From Jejuia pallidilutea (GTDB taxonomy: Bacteria > Bacteroidota > Bacteroidia > Flavobacteriales > Flavobacteriaceae), in the NCBI RefSeq assembly GCF_002973595.1, contig NZ_PVEO01000001.1:310001-374000 (forward strand): 64,000 bases of DNA. The letters run 5' to 3'. How positions within the stretch are numbered: the first letter of the stretch is position 1; every line of letters begins with the position of its first letter. Under the pieces are notes generated by a model, which saw only the letters and a list, made by a program, of their open reading frames with translations, was not told the DNA's origin and did not search any database. The position numbers were made by a program, and so were the translations under genes. Shown piece after piece: positions 7,591 through 16,351 of the stretch.

Positions 7591-8318
7591 GATTTATTTC
7601 TACCTACTTCCTCTGGATACAAATCTTTCACTACATCACTTTGAAATACTTCTTTTGTATCTATGTTAATGGCCGAAAGCTTACCAAAAAATGCAGCTCC
7701 CGTATCAATATTCCATACGTTTACGGCATTCATTGGCGCGTATTCGTTGTAATTTAAAGTTGGCGTATGGCCAATATAAATTTCATGATAATGTGTAAGT
7801 CGCTTTGGATATAATTCAGAGGTTTTTTCAATGCTTTGGTCCATAGTTAATGCCATTTCCCAAAGTGTTCTATCAAAATACAAGGTGGTTTTAAACACCT
7901 CTTTTTCAACACCATGCATTGATGTAAAGCCTGCATGCAAAAACAATCTATTGTTTTCATCGATATGATACATCTTTAGGCTTTCAAAAAATTTTAGATG
8001 TTGCTTTTTATCTTCATTAGAAAACGTTTCATAACTTTCTATAGTTTCTTTTCCTCCATGCATATACCAAGTTGGGTATACTTCACCACTTCGCAACCAG
8101 TCTTCACACCATACATCATGATTACCTTTAATGAAAACACAATTAAATTTCCCTGAAAGTTCTATTAAAAACTGAACTACTTGTGCAGATTCGCTCCAAC
8201 CATCTACATAATCGCCCATAAAAATTAAAGTGTCTTCATCTTTAATTTCCAGTATATTTAATACTTGTAACAAAGCCTTTAAACCGCCGTGTATGTCTCC
8301 AATTGCAAAAGTGCGCAT
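7587..8318 (-). CDS. PPP-family metallophosphoesterase (serine/threonine phosphatase type)
   Basis: The 243-residue enzyme carries the three calcineurin-like metal motifs: GDIHG (7-11), GDYVDG (35-40) and GNHD (65-68). A YIGHTPT segment lies near 199-205. This pattern fits bacterial PPP phosphatases and ApaH-like dinucleotide hydrolases, and the substrate cannot be decided from sequence. No signal peptide is visible, so it should be cytoplasmic. It converges on the arsenosugar cluster and is probably an independent gene. Confidence 0.85.
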   Translation of the reverse strand: MRTFAIGDIHGGLKALLQVLNILEIKDEDTLIFMGDYVDGWSESAQVVQFLIELSGKFNCVFIKGNHDVWCEDWLRSGEVYPTWYMHGGKETIESYETFSNEDKKQHLKFFESLKMYHIDENNRLFLHAGFTSMHGVEKEVFKTTLYFDRTLWEMALTMDQSIEKTSELYPKRLTHYHEIYIGHTPTLNYNEYAPMNAVNVWNIDTGAAFFGKLSAINIDTKEVFQSDVVKDLYPEEVGRNKS

Positions 8319-8473
8319 AATTTATTGTTTTAGGCAAAACTAATAGATTCTACAAAAAACAATCAGCTATTACACTAATTTTTAATTCAAAAAAAAATGA
8401 AAGTATAAATTTTGTCTTTTTTTTTTGTAATACCATTACCATATATCATTTTTTAAGGCGTTTATGTAAAGAG

Positions 8474-8508
8474 TTTAAACGACAAAAACACAGTTTTAAT
8501 CGTTTAAA
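8474..8508. promoter_or_regulatory. Perfect 9-bp inverted repeat upstream of the alginate lyase
   Basis: TTTAAACGA (8474-8482) and its exact reverse complement TCGTTTAAA (8500-8508) are centred 26 bp apart, about 2.5 helical turns. They lie about 100 bp upstream of the TATATTTG promoter element. This could be an activator or second regulator site. Confidence 0.35.
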
Positions 8509-8583
8509 AAACAAATGCTTAACGATTTACAGAACCCTATACATATTTTATATAATTTATTTTTTTCATTATTTTATAAATGT

Positions 8584-8614
8584 TATATTTGGTAAACCAA
8601 TCTGGTAAACCAAT
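8584..8614 (+). promoter_or_regulatory. Promoter and tandem operator of the alginate lyase gene
   Basis: TATATTTG (8584-8591) is a perfect Bacteroidetes -7 element. Two copies of TGGTAAACCAAT follow directly (8590-8601 and 8603-8614), each with TGGT/ACCA dyad symmetry and spaced 13 bp. They cover the expected transcription start, so a repressor bound there would block initiation. The dyad is compatible with GntR/FadR- or LacI-type regulators, which often control alginate genes in this phylum (inference). No clear -33 TTTG was seen. Confidence 0.55.
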
Positions 8615-8710
8615 TATTTTTGTTAGTTATCGCCCAAAATTAAATTAACAAAACCTAACTGTTTTGCTGTATAGCCTACTAGTATTACTAATCTAAAAAA
8701 GACAAAACTC

Positions 8711-11377
8711 ATGAAAAAAATTACCTTTCTTTTTCTATTGCTGTTTTCGGCTTCAGTACTGGGACAAACAACGTACAATATTGACGACCCTGAAGCCGTT
8801 CGAGATGTAATTTACCAACCAGGAGATGTTATTATTTTAAAAAATGGCACGTACACTACCGATGAACGCATTAGGTTTCTTGGTTCTGGTACCGCAGAAA
8901 ACCCTGTGATTTTAAGAGCTGAAACACCAGGAGGCGTTATTTTTACCGGAGGGCCACGTTTAACTATTGGTGGTGAAACCGATGATACTACAGGCGATAA
9001 AATTGCAACTGGTGAATACCTAATTGTTGATGGTTTCCATTGGAAAGGCGGCTACGGTGCTAGTAATTTTATTGAATTTAGAAATGGTACCGATTATGCC
9101 CACCATAGCACCATTAGAAATTGTGCAATTGATGGATTAGGTATTGAGCCAGACGAATTAGCTGAGGATTTATTAGATGAACAAATACCAAAACATAGAT
9201 GGATTGTACTTTACGGTACTTACAATAGCGTAATTAACTGCACATTTATGAATAAAGTAAGTGCAGGTGCTATAATTTTAGGGGAATACTCGTATAACGC
9301 ATTTCCTGTTGTACCCGATGGAGAGCCAGAAATAAATAATAGTTGTGCTGAAGTTGGCCATACCATAATGAATAATTATTTCTATAATTATGAAAAAATG
9401 ACCGAGAAATACGGTAGAAAAGCCAATGGTGACGAATTATCAAACGCTGGAGATAGCGAAACTATTCGCATTGGTACAAGCTCTTACCAAATGGTAAATA
9501 GTAACGTAACGGTTAGTAACAATTATTTTGTGCAAGCCGATGGGGAAAATGAAATTATAACCAATAAAAGTAAAGGCAACACCTATACAAACAATACGTT
9601 TAGAAGATGTAGAGGCTCTTTAGTGTTACGCCATGGTTCTTACGCTACAGTTGATGGCAACTATTTTTTAGGTGAAGATGTTGAAGGTACCGGAGGTATT
9701 AGAATTTCTGATAGTTACCACACCATTACAAATAATTACATACAAGATTGTATAACCGTTAATGATTTCGCAAAATGGAATAATGGCATTACCTTTATTG
9801 GTGGTGGCGCTAATGCTGACGTTTCTTGTACTACCGACGACACATCAAATGGCTATCAAGAAAGCAACAGTATTACACTTTCTAACAATACCATTGTGAA
9901 TACAAACGCGCCTTTGTTCTATAATGTAAATACAGATAACAATAATGACATTACAGGAACGGTTTCTAATAACTTAATTTATTTTGAAGCTGGCAACCCC
10001 AATATCACTCCTATAATTTCAGGAGACGACCCCACATCGTATGCCAATATAGGCAGTACATTAACGTATAATGGAAACGTGTACACAGGAACAACTTTGG
10101 GTGAAACAAATGCAGGGTTTTCTGAAGAAACTGGAATTACAGCGAATGCTGATGGTGAAATTTTTACTTTTTCAGGTACGGGAACTACAGGAAAAGGTGC
10201 CGACATGGGCGCTTATTCTCCTGCAACCGATGCCATGGTTGGTTATGGTATTGGCGCTTGTTTCTTAGATTATACAGGATCTGGTATTACCAATGGCGAT
10301 TGTACCATTGAAGTTATTGAAACCTTAACCGTTAGCAGCCTACCTCCGCTAAATCCTAATGCTGGCAGCTACGATGTGTCTGTTAATGCTAATGTAAGCT
10401 GGACAGCGCTATCAAACGACGATTGGATATCTATTGATGTAGCCTCTGGTACTGGTGCCACTACTGTCTCTGTAACGGTAACTGAAAATACCGAAACTAC
10501 AGAAAGAGTTGGCACAGTAACATTTACACAAATTCCTGGAGGCGACGATATTGTTAGAACCCTAACCGTAACTCAAGAAGGCGCAGACCTAACAGATATT
10601 TATAATCTTATTAATGATGTGCCTGGTGGTGGCCCAGTTTCTATTCACTCGTTTTCAAAAGAACAGGTAGATGGAACATCAAAATTTAACTATGCCGCAA
10701 ATACTCTAGATAAAGATACTGGTACGCAATGGACGGCAGATGATGGTGACATTTTAGTTGATGATTACAAAGGTGATGGTGAATATGTTATTTTTGATTT
10801 AGGTGAAGCCTACAATTTAGATTTAATTAGAATTGCTACTGATGATAAATCCGATCCTTATGGTTTACAAATTTGGATATCAACTACCGGAACAAATCCT
10901 GCTGATTTTACGATGCTATTACCAACTTCAGGCGATTTATTGATAACCACAACAACTGGAACTCGCGATGATTACGACCAATATGAAATTACTGCGAACG
11001 CACGTTATGTTAAATTAATGAGCTTTGGAAGATTTAATACTGCTGGAGACTCCAGAAAAAGTGTTTGGACAAATATTACCGAAATTGAGTTTTTTGGAAC
11101 AGCAAGCGCTTTGTCTATTAATGATATGTCTAAAGAAGATATAAAACTTTTTCCAAATCCGGTTCGTAATGGTATGTTGTACTTAAGTAAAACAAATAAT
11201 AATTTAGATAAATTAACTATTTACAATATTTCTGGTAAAGCAATATTAACTAAGAATCTTAATGCTAGGTTAAGCAAAGAAACTATTGATGTTTCGTCAA
11301 TTTCAGAAGGTTTCTACTTTGTTGAAATTGTAAAAGGCAGTAGTAAACATATAAGCAAGATTATTATTTCAAAATAA
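8711..11377 (+). CDS. Secreted PL6 alginate lyase with BACON, discoidin-like and type IX sorting domains
   Basis: The 888-residue product begins with a signal peptide (cleavage near 18-19). It continues with a right-handed beta-helix lyase domain of family PL6 (chondroitinase-B-like), about 20-500, recognisable by DVIYQPGDVIILKNGTY, RWIVLYGTYNSV and repeated Asn-rich turns. A BACON domain follows at about 535-625 (WTALSNDDWISI), then an F5/8 type C-like carbohydrate-binding domain at about 640-800. The last 75 or so residues form a type IX secretion sorting domain (LFPNPVRNG start, IIISK end). It should cleave alginate by beta-elimination outside the cell. No SusC/SusD or other alginate genes are adjacent, so it is a solitary lyase. 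A terminator follows. Confidence 0.9.
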   Translation: MKKITFLFLLLFSASVLGQTTYNIDDPEAVRDVIYQPGDVIILKNGTYTTDERIRFLGSGTAENPVILRAETPGGVIFTGGPRLTIGGETDDTTGDKIATGEYLIVDGFHWKGGYGASNFIEFRNGTDYAHHSTIRNCAIDGLGIEPDELAEDLLDEQIPKHRWIVLYGTYNSVINCTFMNKVSAGAIILGEYSYNAFPVVPDGEPEINNSCAEVGHTIMNNYFYNYEKMTEKYGRKANGDELSNAGDSETIRIGTSSYQMVNSNVTVSNNYFVQADGENEIITNKSKGNTYTNNTFRRCRGSLVLRHGSYATVDGNYFLGEDVEGTGGIRISDSYHTITNNYIQDCITVNDFAKWNNGITFIGGGANADVSCTTDDTSNGYQESNSITLSNNTIVNTNAPLFYNVNTDNNNDITGTVSNNLIYFEAGNPNITPIISGDDPTSYANIGSTLTYNGNVYTGTTLGETNAGFSEETGITANADGEIFTFSGTGTTGKGADMGAYSPATDAMVGYGIGACFLDYTGSGITNGDCTIEVIETLTVSSLPPLNPNAGSYDVSVNANVSWTALSNDDWISIDVASGTGATTVSVTVTENTETTERVGTVTFTQIPGGDDIVRTLTVTQEGADLTDIYNLINDVPGGGPVSIHSFSKEQVDGTSKFNYAANTLDKDTGTQWTADDGDILVDDYKGDGEYVIFDLGEAYNLDLIRIATDDKSDPYGLQIWISTTGTNPADFTMLLPTSGDLLITTTTGTRDDYDQYEITANARYVKLMSFGRFNTAGDSRKSVWTNITEIEFFGTASALSINDMSKEDIKLFPNPVRNGMLYLSKTNNNLDKLTIYNISGKAILTKNLNARLSKETIDVSSISEGFYFVEIVKGSSKHISKIIISK

Positions 11378-11406
11378 AAAACATCATAAATCTCTAAAAA
11401 ACTCAC

Positions 11407-11452
11407 AAAGAGGCTGTTTTAAAAGTATTTTTAGACGGCCTCTTTTTTTTTT
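11407..11452. terminator. Rho-independent terminator after the alginate lyase
   Basis: AAAGAGGC (11407-11414) pairs with GCCTCTTT (11437-11444), followed by a T run to 11452. It lies between two convergent genes and best fits the rightward transcript; only a short A run lies on the other side. Confidence 0.8.
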
Positions 11453-11462
11453 AAACTTTAAA

Positions 11463-12722
11463 CTAAAAATACTGCCCTATACCAAACACAAATCCTTTAG
11501 TGGCATTTTTAGAAATACCGTAACCATAATCTATTCTAAATATGGCATTGTATATTTTTTTATGAATAAAGCGCAAACCTAAACCAGGGTATATTTTTAC
11601 ATTATCTTTTTTGCTAAAATCGCCAAAATCACCACCTGGATTTCGCCATGTTCCTGCATCTACAAAGGCATTTCCCTGCAGTACAAACCAGTTTTTTTCG
11701 TAAAGTGTATATCGGTACTCGGTATTAAAAACAATTGTACCCGTACCTCTATCTATGGTATTCCCCACACCACGCACATTTATATTATTATCTACCGAGA
11801 ACGGTGCAAACGGGGTTTCATCGTTTGTAGACAAGCCTATACGCACCCTATTTGCCCAATTTCCCTTATCTCCAATACGTTTAAAATAGAAAAAATCGTT
11901 CCAACCTATAAAAAAATCAGGAAGCATATCGTTTGAAGAAGTTACATACTGAAAGTTAAAAATGTTTCGAAACCCCGAAACAAAGTGATAGAAATAATTT
12001 AGGTTGTTATATTCGTAGATACCTTTTGCTAACCATTTGGGTACGTTCAATTCTGGACGATTATTAATATTTTCGCCTTTAAAACGGTAATCTTCCACAA
12101 AATAATTTATACCAAATTCCAATCTGTTATGAAAATTAAATTGGTACAAACCTAGCACTTCAAAACTTTCGTTGTTGTATTTGTATTGCGCAGTTTCATC
12201 TTCAAAAAAAACTGGTTCTTGAGTGGTTAAATCTTGATAATTAACAGCTAAACCCAAACGGCGCGAAAACAAAAAAGGCGCTCTAAAATTAATAGCGTAA
12301 GAATCGTAAATATCCTTTTGGTAAAAACCGCCAATAATAACATTGCTCCCAAAGGCATTAAACTCATAAAGACCAATACGGTACGCAAATTCGTCGTCAT
12401 CAGTAGTATAAAAATTTACCAAAGGAATTAAAGTAAAATTTTCTTCAATATTATAAAACACATTGTACGTGCCATTTTCAGTTCGAAATACTTGATAATA
12501 GGCATGGGAGATGGAAGGTAGCCGTTTTAACAATTTCATATCCTCCTCTATACGTAAAGAATCTAAAATAGTACCAGATTTTACAGATGCTACTTTTTTT
12601 ATGAATGCTGTTTTTAATTTTTTATTCCCTTGAACCTTTACATCGGCCACATAGTTATCTTGAGCATACAGCATGCAGCTAAAACACATAGTGAATACAA
12701 CGGCAAAAAATAGTTTTATCAT
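11463..12722 (-). CDS. Omp85-family outer-membrane protein with one POTRA-like domain
   Basis: The 419-residue protein has a signal peptide (about 1-20, ending MLYAQ). One POTRA-like domain follows at about 22-95 (VADVKVQGNKKLKTAFI), then a long beta-barrel rich in alternating aromatic strands that closes on GIGQYF with a terminal Phe. This fits the BamA/TamA/surface-antigen superfamily, in the small single-POTRA class. A role in outer-membrane insertion or export of a neighbour is possible but unknown. Its start overlaps the preceding lipoprotein gene by 4 bp (ATGA), so the two are translationally coupled and may act together. Confidence 0.8.
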   Translation of the reverse strand: MIKLFFAVVFTMCFSCMLYAQDNYVADVKVQGNKKLKTAFIKKVASVKSGTILDSLRIEEDMKLLKRLPSISHAYYQVFRTENGTYNVFYNIEENFTLIPLVNFYTTDDDEFAYRIGLYEFNAFGSNVIIGGFYQKDIYDSYAINFRAPFLFSRRLGLAVNYQDLTTQEPVFFEDETAQYKYNNESFEVLGLYQFNFHNRLEFGINYFVEDYRFKGENINNRPELNVPKWLAKGIYEYNNLNYFYHFVSGFRNIFNFQYVTSSNDMLPDFFIGWNDFFYFKRIGDKGNWANRVRIGLSTNDETPFAPFSVDNNINVRGVGNTIDRGTGTIVFNTEYRYTLYEKNWFVLQGNAFVDAGTWRNPGGDFGDFSKKDNVKIYPGLGLRFIHKKIYNAIFRIDYGYGISKNATKGFVFGIGQYF

Positions 12723-13447
12723 TGAGCTGAAAAAGATTTAGTAATCACCAAATTCACCCAATTATCGATACTTACATCCATTAATGTAAAATTATAAGTG
12801 TTGCCAACAATTAAGTCTGGAGGTGTTTTGGTGGTAACATTTAGCACCACATTATTGGTATTGTAATATTGAAATGAACTCTGGTAAGTATAAGTGCCAG
12901 ACAACAAATTATTTTGCGTGTCTGAAATTACCTGAAAATAAATAGCATTATCGCCAACAGCATTTGGTGTCCATGAAAAAATTGGCATTTTAGAGGTGGC
13001 TTTGTTTACAGTAACATCTTTAGTCCAAACCGTTGGTTTCGTTAAGTGTTTGATGCGTATTGGATTTGAAATTTTTACTTCACCATCTAGTTCAAAAGTA
13101 ATAATTACCCATTTTTCATTGGAAGTAGACTGTGTAAACTTACCCAAATGCCCATTAAAAAACGGCTCACTATTTATGAGTACTTGGTTGTAATTGGCAT
13201 AATTCTCATGGTCTACTTGAACATTTTTAGTCTCATAGAACCTTATATTAGTAGCACCTGCTTCAGGATAAAAAAATGTTAAAATTGCTCCAGTGTCTTT
13301 ATCGCTTGCCGCACACGCTATTACGGCTCCTGTTTCAATATTATTGCTAGAAGCATATACTGCTAGCGTTTGCTCAGTGGTATCATCTGCATCAGAACAA
13401 GATGTAATTATCAAAATAAAAAACAATATATAATTCCACTTTTGCAT
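12719..13447 (-). CDS. Lipoprotein of unknown function
   Basis: The 242-residue product has a clear lipobox (IITSC, Cys17) followed by an acidic SDADDTTEQ stretch typical of surface or outer-membrane lipoproteins in this phylum. The rest is beta-rich with no recognised motif; segments around 60-130 and 150-235 could be two immunoglobulin-like folds (a guess). It overlaps the GH113-like gene by 1 bp (TAATG) and the Omp85-like gene by 4 bp, so the three form one operon. Function not recognised. Confidence 0.7.
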   Translation of the reverse strand: MQKWNYILFFILIITSCSDADDTTEQTLAVYASSNNIETGAVIACAASDKDTGAILTFFYPEAGATNIRFYETKNVQVDHENYANYNQVLINSEPFFNGHLGKFTQSTSNEKWVIITFELDGEVKISNPIRIKHLTKPTVWTKDVTVNKATSKMPIFSWTPNAVGDNAIYFQVISDTQNNLLSGTYTYQSSFQYYNTNNVVLNVTTKTPPDLIVGNTYNFTLMDVSIDNWVNLVITKSFSAQ

Positions 13448-14454
13448 TAATATTTTGTTTTATAGTAATTGCGAATTAATGTTTCTACTGGTTTGTTTTG
13501 TGGCGTAAACATAGTATTGTTTTGCCCTCCCACCTTGCTGTGATTTATAAACCATTTCCAAATAAAGCCTCCAGCAAACCAATTTTCTTTCCAAAAAGTT
13601 TCAAACAAAGCCTTCGTGGTGTTTTTTTGTGCCTCTAAATTAACCGCTCCCAAAGCCCTATCGCTCTTCCAAGGTGTTTTACCTGCATAATCTACACTTC
13701 TGTATCCAAACTCTGTAAAAAGTATAGGTTTCCCTTCTTTCTCAGAGATAGATTTTATAATTGGTTTATGGGTTTTCCACCCTTTTAAACAAGCTTCAAC
13801 CGTAGGTGTCTTACTGTCATTAACAGGAAAATAAGCATCAATTCCAATATAATCTAGTGCACTCCAAAACGGTGTACGTTTAAATTCGTCCCAATTGGCA
13901 GCATAGGTTAATTTCCCTTTGTAAATGGTTTTAATTTTTTTTATTAGCGCTTGCCAATATGCTGATCTGTTTGTAACAAAACGTTCTAGTTCAGTACCAA
14001 TACAGAATATGTCGACATTAAGTTGATTAGCTAACACTGCATAGGCTAAAATAAATTTTGAGTAAGAGTCTTCTAAAGCTTTCCAATCGGTTTCACTACT
14101 CATTTCTATGTGTCCTGTATACTCGCCTTGCCATACCCAAATCTGGGGTTTTAGCATAATTTTAATATTTTTTTTATGTAGCTCGTTAATGTACTGTGTT
14201 GCGCCATCTACAGTTTCGCCAAACCACTGCCTATGGGTGTTGTGGATAATTTCAGGATGTTTTAAATCTTTTATAAAACCAAAGGGCATAATAGCTGCAT
14301 AATTGGCATTTACATTTACAAGCGGATGTATATGTTTAGCCGTAACCTCGGCATTGGCAGCAACAAAACTCACCCCATTTATTTTATCAGTTTGTGTATT
14401 ACAAGATTGAAAACCGAATATTAAAATAAAAACAAGTAGTTTATAATGCCTCAT
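13447..14454 (-). CDS. GH113-like glycoside hydrolase lipoprotein
   Basis: The 335-residue protein has a lipoprotein signal (GFQSC, Cys18) and a TIM-barrel resembling glycoside hydrolase family 113, whose known members are beta-mannanases. Visible landmarks are KPQIWVWQGEY (102-112), IGTELE (152-157) with the probable acid/base Glu155, and LFTEFGYRS (245-253) with the probable nucleophile Glu248. It would act at the cell surface or in the periplasm on mannose-containing chains. The mannan specificity is inferred from the family only. It heads an operon with a lipoprotein and an Omp85-like protein. Confidence 0.72.
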   Translation of the reverse strand: MRHYKLLVFILIFGFQSCNTQTDKINGVSFVAANAEVTAKHIHPLVNVNANYAAIMPFGFIKDLKHPEIIHNTHRQWFGETVDGATQYINELHKKNIKIMLKPQIWVWQGEYTGHIEMSSETDWKALEDSYSKFILAYAVLANQLNVDIFCIGTELERFVTNRSAYWQALIKKIKTIYKGKLTYAANWDEFKRTPFWSALDYIGIDAYFPVNDSKTPTVEACLKGWKTHKPIIKSISEKEGKPILFTEFGYRSVDYAGKTPWKSDRALGAVNLEAQKNTTKALFETFWKENWFAGGFIWKWFINHSKVGGQNNTMFTPQNKPVETLIRNYYKTKY

Positions 14455-14505
14455 ATATCATAACTTTTAAGCTTCTAAGGTACTATTTAATCTTATAGTA
14501 TTACA

Positions 14506-15402
14506 CTAAAATAACGCCCTTAACCCAATATTAAAAGTTTGCCCTAAACCTGTATTGTTTCCTCTAAAAAAGTTTGAATACAGGAATTCTACGTTAAGTG
14601 CTTTGGTTAATTGGTATTTTGCACCACCACCAATAATAGAAGCATTTTGGCTAAAATTGTTTTCTCCTTTATCATTTCCGCTAAAAGAGATAAGCTGAAT
14701 ATGCTGCACTAAACCTAACACGGTAAATTTAGAACTTGGGAAGTAACTTAAAAATACACCAGGCGTTAAGCGTAAACTGTTGTAGGCAAAACTTGCCTGT
14801 TCCCCAAAATTATACTCGGTATTTAACTCTGAAAACAGCTGCCAATCGCCACTTGCAAAACTATAATCGTAGAAAAATCTGTTTTGGAATATAAATCCGT
14901 CTTGATCTAAAAACACACCTTCTTCGGTTTCATTATCAACTAATGGAATATGAAATGCGGTTTGAATGGTAAAATTGCCAACATTTTTAATTGGGTTAAA
15001 TTTTATTGCAGGCGCGAATGATGTAAAACCAGAACGCGCTGTACCACGTTCGCCATCAAAAGAAAACACATCTAGCGCATTTCTACCTCCAATAACATTA
15101 GAGCGAAATTCTAATAACAATCCAACATTTAATGTATTATTATTAGATACACCCGTAAAAACATCAACTGTTGAGGTAAAAAAGGTATTTCTTGGTATGT
15201 TTTGTTTTTCGCCATTGGGCCCAAATAAATCTTTAGTTTCAGTATATAAATTATTAAACCATTTGATATCCCATTGTCCTTTTTTTAGTAAGATTGAAGG
15301 CGTATAGGTTTGAATTACGCTGCGTTGTTCTTGCTCTTCTTCTTGCGAAAATCCATTAAAGGACATCACCATTACTACTAATATTACTATTACTCTTTTC
15401 AT
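14506..15402 (-). CDS. Predicted outer-membrane beta-barrel protein, unknown function
   Basis: The 298-residue protein has a signal peptide ending near residue 19 (NGFSQ). A regular series of amphipathic strands follows and ends in FNIGLRALF, a terminal-Phe signature of outer-membrane barrels. No plug or enzymatic motif is visible. It is 51 bp upstream of the GH113-like gene and 34 bp downstream of the DUF547 gene on the same strand, so it may belong to one envelope-related operon. Function not recognised. Confidence 0.7.
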   Translation of the reverse strand: MKRVIVILVVMVMSFNGFSQEEEQEQRSVIQTYTPSILLKKGQWDIKWFNNLYTETKDLFGPNGEKQNIPRNTFFTSTVDVFTGVSNNNTLNVGLLLEFRSNVIGGRNALDVFSFDGERGTARSGFTSFAPAIKFNPIKNVGNFTIQTAFHIPLVDNETEEGVFLDQDGFIFQNRFFYDYSFASGDWQLFSELNTEYNFGEQASFAYNSLRLTPGVFLSYFPSSKFTVLGLVQHIQLISFSGNDKGENNFSQNASIIGGGAKYQLTKALNVEFLYSNFFRGNNTGLGQTFNIGLRALF

Positions 15403-15436
15403 TATTTTGGCTTTAAATATTTGTTTAGACCTGTTA

Positions 15437-16150
15437 TTATTGTTTATTAATTGTCCAATCGTAAGGAAAATAACTTAACTTCCATTTACCTTCCAATTTG
15501 TCTGTTTTATATGTATTTATAAAGTCTATTTCATCCATACCATTCATAGTAAAATCCTCTTTATACCACTCCATAATTTGAGATACTTGCACACGGTTTT
15601 TCTTGTTATTTACCCTTATAAAATCCCCATTTATAGCTTTTTTAGTTTGGGTTTCTAGTTGCGCATCTAGAGTATTTGGCAAATATGCTTTATTAATAAG
15701 GGGTGGACATCCTACAGCGCCACAAACGAGTACAAAGTGAAAACGAGGTTCTTTAAAATTTCCTCTTAACAATTTATGTTCAATGTCATTTAAAGTGGTA
15801 CTTATTCCCCCTATACTGTACTTAGTTTTATCAAAAAAACCAGCATGATCTAAGGGCGATTTTGTTGGATAATGGTCAATAAGTCCTTTTATCACCAAAA
15901 GATTATAAGCATTAATCCAAAAGGCTTGGAAGTTTTTAGCATCGACTTTAGAAACCGAAATACCTTCGGCAATTTTTAAAATTTCGTTAAGTTGTGAAGG
16001 AGCTTTGTGTATAGTATCGTAAGCCACTCTACCGTTAGCTACGTTAGCTTTAAAAAATGCTTCGGCTTTATTAAAGAATGTATCTAAATCTTGTGCTTGC
16101 GTAGAAATACTTCCTAATAGTACTGTAATTATGACTATGATTTTTTTCAT
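15437..16150 (-). CDS. Exported DUF547 protein
   Basis: The 237-residue product has a signal peptide ending at about residue 19 (STQAQ). The DUF547 core shows FWINAYNLLVIKGLI (about 77-91), DIEHKLLRGN (about 122-131) and LVCGAVGCPPL (about 140-150). It keeps the same Cys-Pro signature as the arsenosugar-cluster copy at 5926-6813 but lacks the lipobox and the N-terminal linker. No reaction is known for the domain. It is the first gene of a leftward run with barrel proteins and a GH113-like enzyme. Confidence 0.8.
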   Translation of the reverse strand: MKKIIVIITVLLGSISTQAQDLDTFFNKAEAFFKANVANGRVAYDTIHKAPSQLNEILKIAEGISVSKVDAKNFQAFWINAYNLLVIKGLIDHYPTKSPLDHAGFFDKTKYSIGGISTTLNDIEHKLLRGNFKEPRFHFVLVCGAVGCPPLINKAYLPNTLDAQLETQTKKAINGDFIRVNNKKNRVQVSQIMEWYKEDFTMNGMDEIDFINTYKTDKLEGKWKLSYFPYDWTINKQ

Positions 16151-16351
16151 TTTTAAATAATTTGATTAGTGATATACTTTCATCTAAGTCAGTCTTGCTT
16201 CAAGAAACTTTCAAAAAAAACAAAAAATTTTCGCGTCTCAACCTAATACCATTCCTTACAAAACTTAACCAATTTAAACCTGTTCTAAATTAAAGGCACT
16301 TGTTAAGTTCTTATCTTTAGATGCGACCTAATACAGCATAACAACCAAATT

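Larger units (their letters stand above)
8319..8710. other. 392-bp regulatory gap between the phosphatase and alginate lyase genes
   Basis: No gene was found in this AT-rich stretch. It carries the promoter and operator-like sites of the downstream alginate lyase (8584-8614) and a separate 9-bp inverted repeat (8474-8508). The phosphatase promoter must also lie here, reading leftward. Confidence 0.6.
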
